Shown: positions 18,608 to 29,989, counted from the stretch's first letter. The stretch: 64,000 bases of DNA from Phycicoccus duodecadis (GCF_002846495.1 NZ_PJNE01000001.1:2356001-2420000); one strand, 5' to 3'. The notes: generated by a model not told the origin, from the letters alone. Numbers and translations are program-made.

Positions 18608-21600
18608 TCACCGTCGGAATGCCAGAGCGTCCAGGATCACGGTCGGTCGGCCAGGCGTCGCGAGCGCGGTGACTACCACGACGTGTCGTCCGTAGGGGAC
18701 CGTGACCGTGCCGAGCGACTGCCGCAGCGACGTCGTCGACCCGGAGCTGTCGACCGTGAGCCGCAGGACACCGTCGACATACACGGCCAGCTTCCCACTG
18801 GTCCGCGTCCGGGCCCCGATCAGCGTGACCTGATCGGTCCATGCCGTCGCGCGGACCGTGGCCCGCACTTTCGTGATGCGGTACGTCCCCGCGTAGTACG
18901 AGCTCGAGACACCCTTGGCCCACCCCGTCGACCACGACAGCGACGTGGCGCGGTCGTCGGTGGGCATGGTGACCGTACGCCAGGGCGATGGCAGGCTCTG
19001 CATGCCGTAGGCGTCCACCGCCCGCACCTGGAACTGGTACACGGCACCGGCCACGCCCGTGAGCACGCCGGAGCCGCGCGATGTCGTCAGGCGCGAGACC
19101 GGGGTCGAGTACGTCCGGGCGCCCGTCGCCGTCACACCGACCACCCGGCTGCTGACGAGGAACGTGACCGGGCCGGCGCCGGCCGGAAGGCCGCCGACCG
19201 CCCACGACAGGCCGACCTGGGGCGTCGCATACGTCGGCGTCGCGAACGCAGGTGCGGTCAGGACGGTGGTGCACGCAGCGGCCACGAAGGTCCGCGTCCA
19301 GCTCGTGGTCCCGGTGAGGACGTAGCCTGGCCGCGCTCTCGCCGTCACCGTCACCGTGCCGGTCGCGCCGTAGGCCCCGGCGTCGACGGCCCTGCCGTTC
19401 ATCGTGTACGCCGCCGCCTGGCTGCCCGGGATGTGCACGAGGTCCTGGGCGCTGGCGCAGGCGTCCAGCATCGCCGGGGCGGGGGCGGAAGCGGTGGCCG
19501 GGCCGACCGGCGAGGAGCTCGACGAGGTCCGCACCGCCGTCAGGTATCCGACCTTGCGGGCGGTCACGCGAACTGAGAGGGGGGCCCCGAGGTCGTCGAG
19601 GGATGGGACGTACGTGGCCTCGGTCGCCCCCGGGATGGGCTCCCCGGCCCGCAGCCACACGTACTCGACGGTATCGGGCTGCGGCTGCCACGAACCGGCG
19701 CCGGCGGTCATCGGCTGCCCGAACACGGGGTGCGCGTCGACGGTCGGGGTGCCGGGCTGGGTGAACGCCAGCTCCTGGCCGGGCCACTCGAGCTCTCGGG
19801 GCGACGTGGCGACCGATCGCCACCCATCACCCAGGACGGCCTCGAAACCCCCGAGGACGGGAGTGCCGAGGACGGGGGTCCACCGCTCCCAGGGTGCGGG
19901 CGTGTAGCCCGGCTCGTTGGTCGCCACCAGCGATCCCCGGAGGGTCAGCTCGTACTGCGACTCGATGCGACCCTCCCCGTCCTGTCCCCGGAGGACCTCG
20001 ACGCGGGGGGAGCCGAGGAGGTCCAGGCGGCTGAAGACCACGGACCGAGGCGAGGTGTTGCGTAGGGTGCCGTCGGCGACGACGAGGCCCGTGACGAAGC
20101 AGCCGCGGACCGGGCAGGTGAAGGACAGCGTCGCTCCGGGCCGGTTGGTGAGCATGGGGCGGGCCGGGTCGACGATCCCGCCGAGGTCCCCGGTGACGGA
20201 CAGCGTGCCCTCGTTGGTCACGTCGTCCAACCAGCACCCGGCCCCCAGTCGGAGATCGCCGCGGGTGGTCAGGGGAGCCGAGACCCGGCACGGGTAGGAG
20301 GCGTCGCTGAACGTACTGGTCAGATCGAGGCGACTTCCCGGACCGATACTCAGCGGTCCGCCGGTGATCTGGGAGAGCCGCAGCCGGTCACCGGTCGTCA
20401 CCAGCGTGGCGCCGGCCCCGGGCACCTGCAGGTTCGGTACCAGAACATCACCGCTGACATCGAGGCTCGTCGGCCCGGCGAGCTGCGCCGACCGGAGCAG
20501 GGTCGTCGTGGCCGAGGTGTTGACGACGGCCCCGGCCAGGTCCGTGGGCAGGTCGATCGTCGCGCCTTCGGTGCGCAGTGTGCCGCCCTCGAGGTTCGAG
20601 ATACGGCTGTCGGTGGACCCTGGGTCCGTGGGCGCACTGCCGCGCAGCACGAGGTCACCGTCGTTGGCCACCCGGGCACCGGTGAGACGGACCGCCTGCG
20701 AGCGCCCGTCGAGGGTCAGACGGCCGTGGTTGCGGACTTCAGGCGCCATGATGCTCGGAAGCGTATGGAGCGCCAGGTCCCATTCGCGGTACTCCTGGCG
20801 AGCGACGGTGAGGGAAACGCCGGCCGGTACCGTCAGCGGGCCACCCTCGATGGTCGAGACGGTGGCACCGGACAGCACCCCGGGCACCTGAGCACCCTCG
20901 GTGGGTGCCTCGAGAGTGTCGAGCGAGACGCGTCCGTCGAGCGCCGGGCGGGCCGTGTCGGCGAGGACGGCGAGATGCAGCCACGACGACGGTCCGTCCG
21001 AGCGGATCGTGCCGTCGAGCACGACCCGGGTCCAGACGTGAACCCCTCCGGTCAAGGAGAGGGTCGCCCCCGGATGGTTGACGACACGGCTCTCGCTACC
21101 CGCTTGGTCCCCGAGCCACCCGCCGTCGGTGCCCTCGGTCGTGAGCGTCCCGTAGTTGTCGAACCGCACGTCGTGGTTGAGGTAGGTGTAGGGGGCGCTG
21201 GTCGACAGGGACGCCCGCCCTCGGTTGACGACGTCGACGTCGAGGTTCTGGGGGAGGGTCCACCGCAGGGCCGGGCCGGCGGTGAAGGTGCCCGCGCCGT
21301 CCATGAGCTGCAGGCCGTCGAGATGGCTGCCGACCGTGAGCTGGCCGTCGAGGACGAGGGTGCCCTGCTCGCCGTCGAGGCCCGCGACCGTGGCCGTCTC
21401 GTCCGGCGCCAGTCGTGCGTCGCTGCCGCCGAGGCAGACCCAGTCCGCAGGTCCTGGGACCCGCCCGCTCGACCAGGACGACGGGTCGGTCCATCGCCCG
21501 TCGGGGCCGCCGGCCCACCGCGTCGTGCACAGCGGGGTGATGATGATGCTCGTCCGGGCCGGCGTCGAGAGCCGGCCGTCCGCGTTCTGCGCGAAGACCT

Positions 21601-24217
21601 CGACCGTCCAGGCGCCGGGGGCCAGGTCCGCCACCGACAGGACCGGCTGGGTGGTGCGGGAGGTGGTGCTCTCCCCCGTGTCGGAGCGCAGCACCGCGAG
21701 GTAGCCCGTCACCGCCGAACCTCCGGTGGTGGGCGGAGGCTCCCACGACGCGTCGATCCCGAAGTCCGCCGCGTGACGTTGCACCCGGAGGTTCACCGGG
21801 GCCCCGAACGGCGTCCCCACGAGGACGACCCTCTCCCCCGAGGCACCCGAGGCGCCGTCCACGTGCACGGTGACCGTGCGGCCGGCAGGGTTCGCGGCCA
21901 CGACCCGCCCGTCGCTGTCGACGGCATCCGCGCCCACGCCCCCCACGATCGACCAGTCGAGGGGCTCGACGACTCCGTCGGACCGGACCGCCTCGAAGGT
22001 CGTGGGGGTCCCCGCCGGGACCTGGGTCGGGCCGACCACCGTGTACGTCGCTGTCGGGGGTCGATCAATGACGAAGGCGACGAAGCTCCTCACCGCGAGG
22101 GCCCGCTCGAGCTCCAGGGAGAAGCCGAACCGGTTGAGGGCCACACCTCCCTTCAACTCCAGGCTCGGCGCCACCTCGAGGAAATGACCACCCGTCGGGA
22201 CGTTGAAGTCGACGGACCCGGCGAGCTTCGCCGTGACCGACACGCTCGGGCCGACGACCCCGGCGATCGCCGCGATGGCCTGGAACTTCAGGGCGATGGA
22301 TGCCTTGCCGTCGACGGTCACCCCCGGCACGGCACCGCCGGAGGCGCCGAACGGCTTGCTGATGTCCTTGACGTCGAGTACGTACGGGTCGGTGGAGTCC
22401 CAGTGCACGGCCGCGCCGGTCTGGGCGGTGCCCTTGACCCCGAGGCTCAGCTCGCCGCTCAGGGAGAGCGTGCTGACCAGCCGCGGCTGGACGACGATCG
22501 GCACCGGGCCGGCCATCACCGTGAACGGCACACCCTCCACGGTGCCGAGCGTCACCTTCTTGTCGCCGCGGACACCGAACCGGGCTGCGACGGAGAGGCC
22601 CACCTTGCCGGTGACGTCCAGCCTCACCCCCGCCGGGGCGCCGACGGCGTTCTTCGACACGCCCATCTCCAGTCCGACCTCGGTCGAGACCGCCGCGGTG
22701 CCGGAGACGAAGATGTCGTCGTCCTCGAGCTCGAGGTCGAGTCTGAGGGTGTTGCTGACACTCACGCCCGCTCCCGGCTCGACTCCGACCGCCCGGACAC
22801 CGGGGACGGCGGCCTGGAAGGTAGGTCGAACACCCGGGGCCGGTGTCGCACCCGCAGCCGTGGCGCGGGTCGGGTCCAGCACCGCGGAGACGGTCACGTC
22901 GTCGAAGACGTCGTCGAGCGCCGCCTCGACCGTCCGCAGCACGAGGTGGTCAGCGGTCGACTCGACAGTGGTGACCCGACGCAGCAGCCCGGTGGGAGTA
23001 CCCGGGGTCGCGGCGGCGACGATCACCGTGCCCGGCGTGATGGAAACCACCTGGGACGGGGCGGGCTGGGCCCACTCGACCGTGTCGGGGGAGACGGCGG
23101 CGACGGCGCCGGCGCTCACGTCGTCGAGGACCAGCGTGCGCGCCGCGAGGACCACGGTGGGTCGGACTGCGGCGGAGGTCGCGGCCGTTCCGGACCCGGC
23201 GACGGTCGTGGCCGTCAGCTCGAAGCGGTAGGAGGCAGCCGCGTCCTCGAAGGTGGAGACGGACGCAGCGGTCACGTCGCCAGCAAGGGACTGGGTGTGC
23301 TGTGGGGCCACCGGGTCGAGGTCGTACGACCCGTCCGGGCTCCGGACGACCCGCTGCCACACGAGGACGTAACCGCTGATCGAGCTGCCTCCGTCGTCCA
23401 GCGGGGCCTGCCACGACACGTCCACGCCGCCGGTTCCGTCGGGCGCGACCACCAGGCCACGCGGGACCGAGGGCGCGTAGGCAGCGCGTGGGGTGACCTC
23501 GGTCGAGCCGGCCGATGAGGCCCCCACGTCGTTCGTCGCCACGACGTCCACGGTGTGCACGACGCCGTTCTGGAGCCCGGTGAGCGTGGCCTCGGAACTG
23601 GTGGGGCCCAAGGTCGCCGTCCCGCGGACGACCCCGCCGGGATCAGTGGCCGAGACGACGTAACCCGTCACCGGGCGCCCGCCGTCGAGGGCCGGAGCCG
23701 CCCAGGACACCACCACCCGGCCGTCACGTCCGAGGGCACCGAGCACCGCCGGGGCCCGGGGCGCCTGCGCGGCGACGGGGACACCCGGCTGCGAGGGCGC
23801 GCTGGGGCCACTGGTGCCGGCGGAGTTCGTCGCCGTCATCTGCACGACGTAGGGAACCCGCGCGCACAGCCCGGTGACCCAGGTGGCGCTCGAGCCGCCG
23901 GCGGCCGATGCCGTGACGTCGGCCGGTTGCGGGCACTCCGAGGTCGTCACGCCCTCCCCCGGATGGGCGGTGAGGGTGTACGAGGTGACGCCCGCACCCT
24001 CGGGAGCGGGCAGCCACGAGACGGCGACCGACAGCGCGTCACCCGCCACCGAAGCCACGACGGGAGGCGTCGGTAGGGTCTCGGCCGGGCCGGCGGCGAG
24101 CGTCGCCGGGTGCAGGGCGTGGGGGGCCTCTGCGGCGACGCCCACCGACGCCGCGAGAGGGCCCAGGACGGACGCCACGACCAGCGCCGCCACCACCCGC
24201 AGCCGAGCACCCGTCAT
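18608..24217 (-). CDS. Very large secreted FN3/beta-repeat protein
   Basis: 1,869 residues from ATG 24217, which follows GGGGGAG by about 6 bases; a longer open frame reaches 24544 but lacks a signal peptide. Order: signal peptide (1-30); about four fibronectin type III domains (SYTLTAHPGEG, VTGYVVSATDPGG); a 400-residue glycine/valine-rich beta region unlike known domains; another FN3; a WAGGPDGRWTDPSSW motif like those opening beta-helix repeats; some 500 residues of N/T/G-rich short beta repeats (VVNHPGATLSLTGG, LTNRPGATLSFTC); further FN3-like units; and a jelly-roll-like end with VYVDGVLRLTVD. No sortase signal or membrane anchor is visible. Base composition looks less GC-rich than neighbouring genes. 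A surface or matrix role is inference. Confidence 0.75.
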   Translation of the reverse strand: MTGARLRVVAALVVASVLGPLAASVGVAAEAPHALHPATLAAGPAETLPTPPVVASVAGDALSVAVSWLPAPEGAGVTSYTLTAHPGEGVTTSECPQPADVTASAAGGSSATWVTGLCARVPYVVQMTATNSAGTSGPSAPSQPGVPVAAQAPRAPAVLGALGRDGRVVVSWAAPALDGGRPVTGYVVSATDPGGVVRGTATLGPTSSEATLTGLQNGVVHTVDVVATNDVGASSAGSTEVTPRAAYAPSVPRGLVVAPDGTGGVDVSWQAPLDDGGSSISGYVLVWQRVVRSPDGSYDLDPVAPQHTQSLAGDVTAASVSTFEDAAASYRFELTATTVAGSGTAATSAAVRPTVVLAARTLVLDDVSAGAVAAVSPDTVEWAQPAPSQVVSITPGTVIVAAATPGTPTGLLRRVTTVESTADHLVLRTVEAALDDVFDDVTVSAVLDPTRATAAGATPAPGVRPTFQAAVPGVRAVGVEPGAGVSVSNTLRLDLELEDDDIFVSGTAAVSTEVGLEMGVSKNAVGAPAGVRLDVTGKVGLSVAARFGVRGDKKVTLGTVEGVPFTVMAGPVPIVVQPRLVSTLSLSGELSLGVKGTAQTGAAVHWDSTDPYVLDVKDISKPFGASGGAVPGVTVDGKASIALKFQAIAAIAGVVGPSVSVTAKLAGSVDFNVPTGGHFLEVAPSLELKGGVALNRFGFSLELERALAVRSFVAFVIDRPPTATYTVVGPTQVPAGTPTTFEAVRSDGVVEPLDWSIVGGVGADAVDSDGRVVAANPAGRTVTVHVDGASGASGERVVLVGTPFGAPVNLRVQRHAADFGIDASWEPPPTTGGSAVTGYLAVLRSDTGESTTSRTTQPVLSVADLAPGAWTVEVFAQNADGRLSTPARTSIIITPLCTTRWAGGPDGRWTDPSSWSSGRVPGPADWVCLGGSDARLAPDETATVAGLDGEQGTLVLDGQLTVGSHLDGLQLMDGAGTFTAGPALRWTLPQNLDVDVVNRGRASLSTSAPYTYLNHDVRFDNYGTLTTEGTDGGWLGDQAGSESRVVNHPGATLSLTGGVHVWTRVVLDGTIRSDGPSSWLHLAVLADTARPALDGRVSLDTLEAPTEGAQVPGVLSGATVSTIEGGPLTVPAGVSLTVARQEYREWDLALHTLPSIMAPEVRNHGRLTLDGRSQAVRLTGARVANDGDLVLRGSAPTDPGSTDSRISNLEGGTLRTEGATIDLPTDLAGAVVNTSATTTLLRSAQLAGPTSLDVSGDVLVPNLQVPGAGATLVTTGDRLRLSQITGGPLSIGPGSRLDLTSTFSDASYPCRVSAPLTTRGDLRLGAGCWLDDVTNEGTLSVTGDLGGIVDPARPMLTNRPGATLSFTCPVRGCFVTGLVVADGTLRNTSPRSVVFSRLDLLGSPRVEVLRGQDGEGRIESQYELTLRGSLVATNEPGYTPAPWERWTPVLGTPVLGGFEAVLGDGWRSVATSPRELEWPGQELAFTQPGTPTVDAHPVFGQPMTAGAGSWQPQPDTVEYVWLRAGEPIPGATEATYVPSLDDLGAPLSVRVTARKVGYLTAVRTSSSSSPVGPATASAPAPAMLDACASAQDLVHIPGSQAAAYTMNGRAVDAGAYGATGTVTVTARARPGYVLTGTTSWTRTFVAAACTTVLTAPAFATPTYATPQVGLSWAVGGLPAGAGPVTFLVSSRVVGVTATGARTYSTPVSRLTTSRGSGVLTGVAGAVYQFQVRAVDAYGMQSLPSPWRTVTMPTDDRATSLSWSTGWAKGVSSSYYAGTYRITKVRATVRATAWTDQVTLIGARTRTSGKLAVYVDGVLRLTVDSSGSTTSLRQSLGTVTVPYGRHVVVVTALATPGRPTVILDALAFRR

Positions 24218-24527
24218 GCGTCTCCCCCGTCGTCCCGTCCAGCCGGCCGAGAGGGATGCTCTCACGCACAACACCGGTTCGTCCGACGATGGCAAGGATG
24301 TCGACCCGTTCGGTCGTGCGCGGCAACTCGGGTTTCGTCGGGCCTGCGGTCGGGCACCCGCGACCCCGGCTGACCTGTGGGGATTAGACGGGAACAGAAA
24401 ACCGTTCCACGCCTGTCGGATGTGTCCGGCAGACTCGCTCCCGGCATCGCCGCCGGCCCGCGCGCCCCGGCTGCCCGCCGCCCGGGCCGCCTCCCCCCGC
24501 CCAGCCCGACCCGACATGGAGCCCCAC
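24218..24527. other. 310-base divergent gap between giant protein and MFS genes
   Basis: No gene seen. It is visibly poorer in GC than its surroundings and carries three short inverted repeats: GAGAG-5-CTCTC (24249-24263), GGAAC-8-GTTCC (24391-24408) and GTCGGA-4-TCCGGC (24415-24430, one wobble). No clear TANNNT box sits close to either start, so both genes probably have leaders. Confidence 0.5.
24391..24408. promoter_or_regulatory. Inverted repeat upstream of MFS exporter, possible operator
   Basis: GGAAC and GTTCC separated by 8 A-rich bases, about 120 bases before the exporter start. Such sites are common for TetR-type regulators of DHA2 exporters, but no regulator gene is adjacent. Confidence 0.3.
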
Positions 24528-26177
24528 GTGTCAACGACCACCACCGCCCCCGCGGCGCCTCCCGACTACCCCGACAAGATCGACGCCGCCGTCCTCAAGG
24601 TCGCCGGCGTCGTCGTCCTCGGCGCCATCATGTCGATCCTCGACATCACCGTCGTCAACGTCGCGCTGCGCACGTTCCAGAACGTCTTCGCCGTCGACGG
24701 CCGCCCGCTCGACTACTCCGCCGTCGCGTGGACCGTCACCGGCTACACCCTGGCGCTCGCCACGGTCATCCCCCTCTCGGGCTGGGCCGCCGACCGCTTC
24801 GGTACCAAGCGCCTCTACATGATGGCGATCCTGCTCTTCACGCTGGGCTCGGCCCTGTGCGCCACCGCCACCGGCATCCACATGCTGGTGGCCTTCCGCG
24901 TCATCCAGGGCCTCGGCGGCGGCATGCTCATGCCCCTCGGCATGACGATCATGACCCGCGCCGCGGGCCCCAAGCGCATGGGCCGGCTGATGGCCGTGCT
25001 CGGTGTCCCGATGCTGCTCGGCCCGATCTTCGGGCCCATCCTCGGCGGCTACCTCATCGACGCGTTCAGCTGGCACTTCATCTTCCTCATCAACGTGCCG
25101 ATCGGCATCCTGGCGCTCGTCTACGCCTGGCGGGTCCTGCCGCGCGACCGCCCGCACCCGTCGGAGTCGCTCGACTGGCGCGGCCTGCTGATGATGAGCC
25201 CCGGCCTCGCGCTCTTCCTCTACGGCATCTCCTCCATCCCCGAGCAGGGCGGCGTCGGCCACCCCAAGGTGCTCATCCCCGGCATCGTGGGCCTGGCGCT
25301 GATCGCCTCGTTCGTCGTCTACAGCTTCCGGCCGGCGCACCCGCTGCTCGACTTCCGGCTGTTCCGCAACCGCAACCTCACGGTCTCGGTCATCACGATG
25401 TTCATCTTCGCGGCGTCCTTCTTCGGCGGCCTGCTGCTCGTCCCGCAGTTCCTCCAGCAGGTCCAGGGCGAGACCCCGCTGTCGGCGGGCTGGCTCATCG
25501 CGCCCCAGGGTCTGGGCGCGGTGCTGACCATGCCCATCGCCGGCGCGCTGGTCGACCGCTTCCCGGTCGGGCGGATCGTGCCGTTCGGGCTGCTGCTCAT
25601 CACCGGTGGCATGTTCACCCTCACCCAGCTGCAGGCCGACTCCTCGCACTGGGGCTTCCTCATCCCGGTCCTGTTCGTCATGGGCCTCGGGATGGGCGCC
25701 ACGATGATGCCGATCATGACCTCCGCGCTCAAGACGCTCACCCACCACGAGGTCGCCCGCGGCACCACGCTGCTCAACATCACCCAGCAGATCGCGAGCT
25801 CGGTCGGGGTGGCGATCTTCTCGGTCCTGCTCACCAACGCCTTCAAGGACCGGCCGCTGGTCGGGCAGGGCGGGCAGTACCTCCAGACGGTGCAGACGCA
25901 GGGCCCGGAGGCCGCCCGGAGCGCACTGGCCCGGCTGCCCCTGGTGGGGCAGTTCCTCGCCGAGCAGGGCGGCAACGCCCAGGCCGCGGCCGGCGCCCTC
26001 GCGGCCCGGGTCGCCGACCTGGCGGCCCAGGCCTACGCGCACACCTTCTGGTTCGCCGCCGGCTTCGTCACCCTCACGCTGGTCGCGGCCGCCTTCCTGC
26101 CGCGCAAGCACGAGGAGGCCCACCTCCTCGACGACGCCGACGCCGACGAGGTGGCACCGCCGGTGCTCATGCACTGA
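24528..26177 (+). CDS. DHA2 family MFS drug exporter
   Basis: 549 residues with 14 predicted membrane helices, the EmrB/QacA type of proton-driven multidrug exporter. Helix 1 has LDITVVNVAL. The motif GWAADRFGTKR follows helix 2, and GPIFGPILGGYLI is the antiporter motif of helix 5. GTG 24528 is chosen over ATG 24516 because GGAG lies 6 bases before it. The charged tail (about 20 residues, Asp/Glu-rich) is cytoplasmic. It is divergent from the giant secreted protein. Substrate unknown. Confidence 0.9.
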   Translation: MSTTTTAPAAPPDYPDKIDAAVLKVAGVVVLGAIMSILDITVVNVALRTFQNVFAVDGRPLDYSAVAWTVTGYTLALATVIPLSGWAADRFGTKRLYMMAILLFTLGSALCATATGIHMLVAFRVIQGLGGGMLMPLGMTIMTRAAGPKRMGRLMAVLGVPMLLGPIFGPILGGYLIDAFSWHFIFLINVPIGILALVYAWRVLPRDRPHPSESLDWRGLLMMSPGLALFLYGISSIPEQGGVGHPKVLIPGIVGLALIASFVVYSFRPAHPLLDFRLFRNRNLTVSVITMFIFAASFFGGLLLVPQFLQQVQGETPLSAGWLIAPQGLGAVLTMPIAGALVDRFPVGRIVPFGLLLITGGMFTLTQLQADSSHWGFLIPVLFVMGLGMGATMMPIMTSALKTLTHHEVARGTTLLNITQQIASSVGVAIFSVLLTNAFKDRPLVGQGGQYLQTVQTQGPEAARSALARLPLVGQFLAEQGGNAQAAAGALAARVADLAAQAYAHTFWFAAGFVTLTLVAAAFLPRKHEEAHLLDDADADEVAPPVLMH

Positions 26178-26237
26178 CCCGCCCCGGCCCGATGCCGGTC
26201 CCGCCACCGCGGGGCCGGCATCGGCCATGCTGGGGCC

Positions 26238-27275
26238 ATGCAGCCCGGCCGGCACAACGCCATCACCGACGTCGACGGGGTCCTCGTGGGCCACGTCACC
26301 CGCGACGAGCCGGGGTGGCTCACCGGGGTCACCGTCGTCGTCCCGCCCCCGCGCACCGTGGGCAGCGTCGACGTGCGTGGCGGCGGGCCGGGGACCCGCG
26401 AGACCGACCTGCTCGACCCCGTCAACCGGGTCGACGCCGTGGATGCCGTCGTGCTGGCGGGCGGCAGCGCCTTCGGGCTGGGCGCGGCCGACGGTGCCGC
26501 CGACGCCGCGTGGGCGGCCGGGCGCGGCTGGCCGGTGGGCCCCGGCCCCGACGAACGGGTGCCGATCGTGCCGGCCGCCATCGTCTTCGACCTGGGCCGG
26601 GCCGGGTCGTGGCGCCACCACCCCTCCCCCGCCGACGGGGCGGCCGCCTACCGGGCCGCCGCGCCCGGCCCGGTCACCGAGGGGCCCGTCGGAGCCGGCA
26701 CCGGCACCCGGGCCGGGGGCCTGCGCGGCGGGGTGGGCACCGCCTCCTTCGTCGTCGAGGGCGGGGTCACCGTGGCCGCTCTCGTCGTGGTCAACGCCGC
26801 CGGGAGCGCCGTGGCCGCCGACGGCACCCTCCTCGGCGCCGCCGCCCTGGTCGAGGGCGAGCTCGCCGCCCTCCCCCACCCCGGCCCGGACGCCGCGGCC
26901 GCGCACTGGCGCGAGCGGGCCGCGGAGGTGGCCGCCCTGCGGGCCGGGCGCGCCACGACCCTGGCCGTCGTCGCCACCGACGCGACCCTCACCAAGGCCG
27001 GATGCCGCCGGCTGGCCACCGTCGCGCACGACGGCATGGCCCGGGCCCTGTCACCGGTGCACACCGAGTTCGACGGCGACACCGTGTTCGCCCTGGCCAC
27101 CGGCGCGCGCCCGGAGCCGCAGCGGATCGACCTCTTCGAGCTGCACGACGCTGCGGCCCGCTGCGTCACCCGCGCCATCGCCCGGGCGGTGGCCGCCGGC
27201 ACCTCGGTCGACCGCAGCGCCGACGGCGGCCTCACCATCCGATCCTGGCGCGACACCATGACCCGGGCCGGCTGA
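26238..27275 (+). CDS. P1 family peptidase (DmpA/NylC-like Ntn hydrolase)
   Basis: 345 residues. It has NAITDVDGVLVGH near the N-terminus, VVLAGGSAFGLGAADG near 69-84, GGVGTASFVVEGG mid-protein and DGDTVFALATG near the end, all family hallmarks. Members cleave themselves to expose an N-terminal nucleophile and then act as aminopeptidases or amide hydrolases. At the expected cleavage site the protein reads GRATTLAVVATDATLTK, where relatives usually have asparagine before the TT pair. A CATGCT sequence lies 6 bases before the ATG and may be a weak -10 box. It follows the MFS gene by 60 bases. Confidence 0.85.
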   Translation: MQPGRHNAITDVDGVLVGHVTRDEPGWLTGVTVVVPPPRTVGSVDVRGGGPGTRETDLLDPVNRVDAVDAVVLAGGSAFGLGAADGAADAAWAAGRGWPVGPGPDERVPIVPAAIVFDLGRAGSWRHHPSPADGAAAYRAAAPGPVTEGPVGAGTGTRAGGLRGGVGTASFVVEGGVTVAALVVVNAAGSAVAADGTLLGAAALVEGELAALPHPGPDAAAAHWRERAAEVAALRAGRATTLAVVATDATLTKAGCRRLATVAHDGMARALSPVHTEFDGDTVFALATGARPEPQRIDLFELHDAAARCVTRAIARAVAAGTSVDRSADGGLTIRSWRDTMTRAG

Positions 27276-27304
27276 CCGAGCTCGGCCCGGCGCCGGGCGG
27301 CCGT

Positions 27305-28258
27305 TCAGCCCAGGCGGCGGGCCAGCAGGTCGGCGATCCGGTCCATCTGGTGCACGTGGGCCGAGTCGCCGTCGGTCTGGCGGACGGCCGGCCCGACACC
27401 GACGGTGATGATGGCGACGGCGTAGCCGCCCACGATGCCCATCTGTCGGGTCTCGGTCTCCGAGGTCAGCCAGCCGCCCTTGAACGACGACGCCCCGATG
27501 GTGCCGAGCCCCCAGCGGTGGGCCGCGATGGGCTGCATCTGGGCCAGCAGGTACGCACTGGCCTCGGGGCTGACCACCCGGCCGGCCGCCAGCGCCGCCA
27601 TGAACCGCACCTGCTCGCGCGGGGTCCAGGTCATCATCCCCTGCGAGCGGTCGGGCGCCGAGGTACGGGTGTCGCCGATGGAGCGCAGCACGGCGGTGAT
27701 GGCCGCGCCCGGGCTGCCGGGGATGCGGTCCCGGACGGCGACCACCGCGTCACCGTCGCTGGCCGTGAGCGCGGCCCGGATCCAGCCGCGTTCGGTGCTC
27801 GGGATCCTCGACGGGTCACCCCCGACGACGGTGTCGAGGTAGGCCGCGACGACCAGCACCTTGGAGGTCGACCACGCCCGGGCGCTGGGCACCGAGCCCT
27901 CGGTCGTGACCGCCGACGGGTCCGACAGTGGCGCCCACACCATCGCGCTGCGGGTGTCGCCCACCAGCGTCGTCAGCCGACCGGCCGCCGGCGCCGCCGA
28001 GCCTCCCGGGGGCCCGCCCGCGGTCGGCGCCGTCGTCGTCGCGACAGTGGGCGAGGGCACCGCCACGACGAGGTCGTCGGTAGCGGTCGGCGCCGGGGTG
28101 GCGCGGGTGGGGGTCGGCGCGCGCGACGGCTCGGCCTCCGCGTCGTGGCTGGGGCTCACGCTCGGCCCCGTCGGCGCGGGTGCGGGGACGCTCCCACACC
28201 CGGCGAGGCCGAGCGCGAGCAGACCCGGGACGAGCCAGCGGGCGGGGAGGCGGCGCAC
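27305..28258 (-). CDS. Lipoprotein serine hydrolase, class A beta-lactamase-like
   Basis: 317 residues from GTG 28258, chosen because TATGGT lies 6 bases before it. The signal peptide ends in LGLAGC (lipobox, Cys21), then a Pro/Thr/Ala-rich linker of about 80 residues, then a penicillin-recognising fold. The nucleophile motif is STSK (Ser130, Lys133), SDGD fills the SDN position and KGG the KTG position. It may be a beta-lactamase relative or a wall-acting D,D-peptidase; activity cannot be told. It follows guaB on the same strand with its own promoter. Confidence 0.8.
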   Translation of the reverse strand: MRRLPARWLVPGLLALGLAGCGSVPAPAPTGPSVSPSHDAEAEPSRAPTPTRATPAPTATDDLVVAVPSPTVATTTAPTAGGPPGGSAAPAAGRLTTLVGDTRSAMVWAPLSDPSAVTTEGSVPSARAWSTSKVLVVAAYLDTVVGGDPSRIPSTERGWIRAALTASDGDAVVAVRDRIPGSPGAAITAVLRSIGDTRTSAPDRSQGMMTWTPREQVRFMAALAAGRVVSPEASAYLLAQMQPIAAHRWGLGTIGASSFKGGWLTSETETRQMGIVGGYAVAIITVGVGPAVRQTDGDSAHVHQMDRIADLLARRLG

Positions 28259-28264
28259 GCGCAG

Positions 28265-28270
28265 ACCATA
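28265..28270 (-). promoter_or_regulatory. -10 box of lipoprotein serine hydrolase
   Basis: TATGGT on the minus strand, 6 bases before GTG 28258. It favours this start over GTG 28291. Confidence 0.6.
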
Positions 28271-28301
28271 CGTCGGCTCACGGAGCGGCACGACCCGGGG
28301 C

Positions 28302-29924
<1,623 letters not shown>

Positions 29925-29989
29925 CGACCCCGCGCGGGATGCCCCGTGCCCGTCCCGCGGCCGGGGCCCCACCTCGCACTTTGCGAACT

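Noticed and set aside
18608..24217. CRISPR or tandem DNA repeats within the giant gene
   Set aside because: Repeats exist at the protein level only; the DNA copies are too divergent and no regular spacers were seen.
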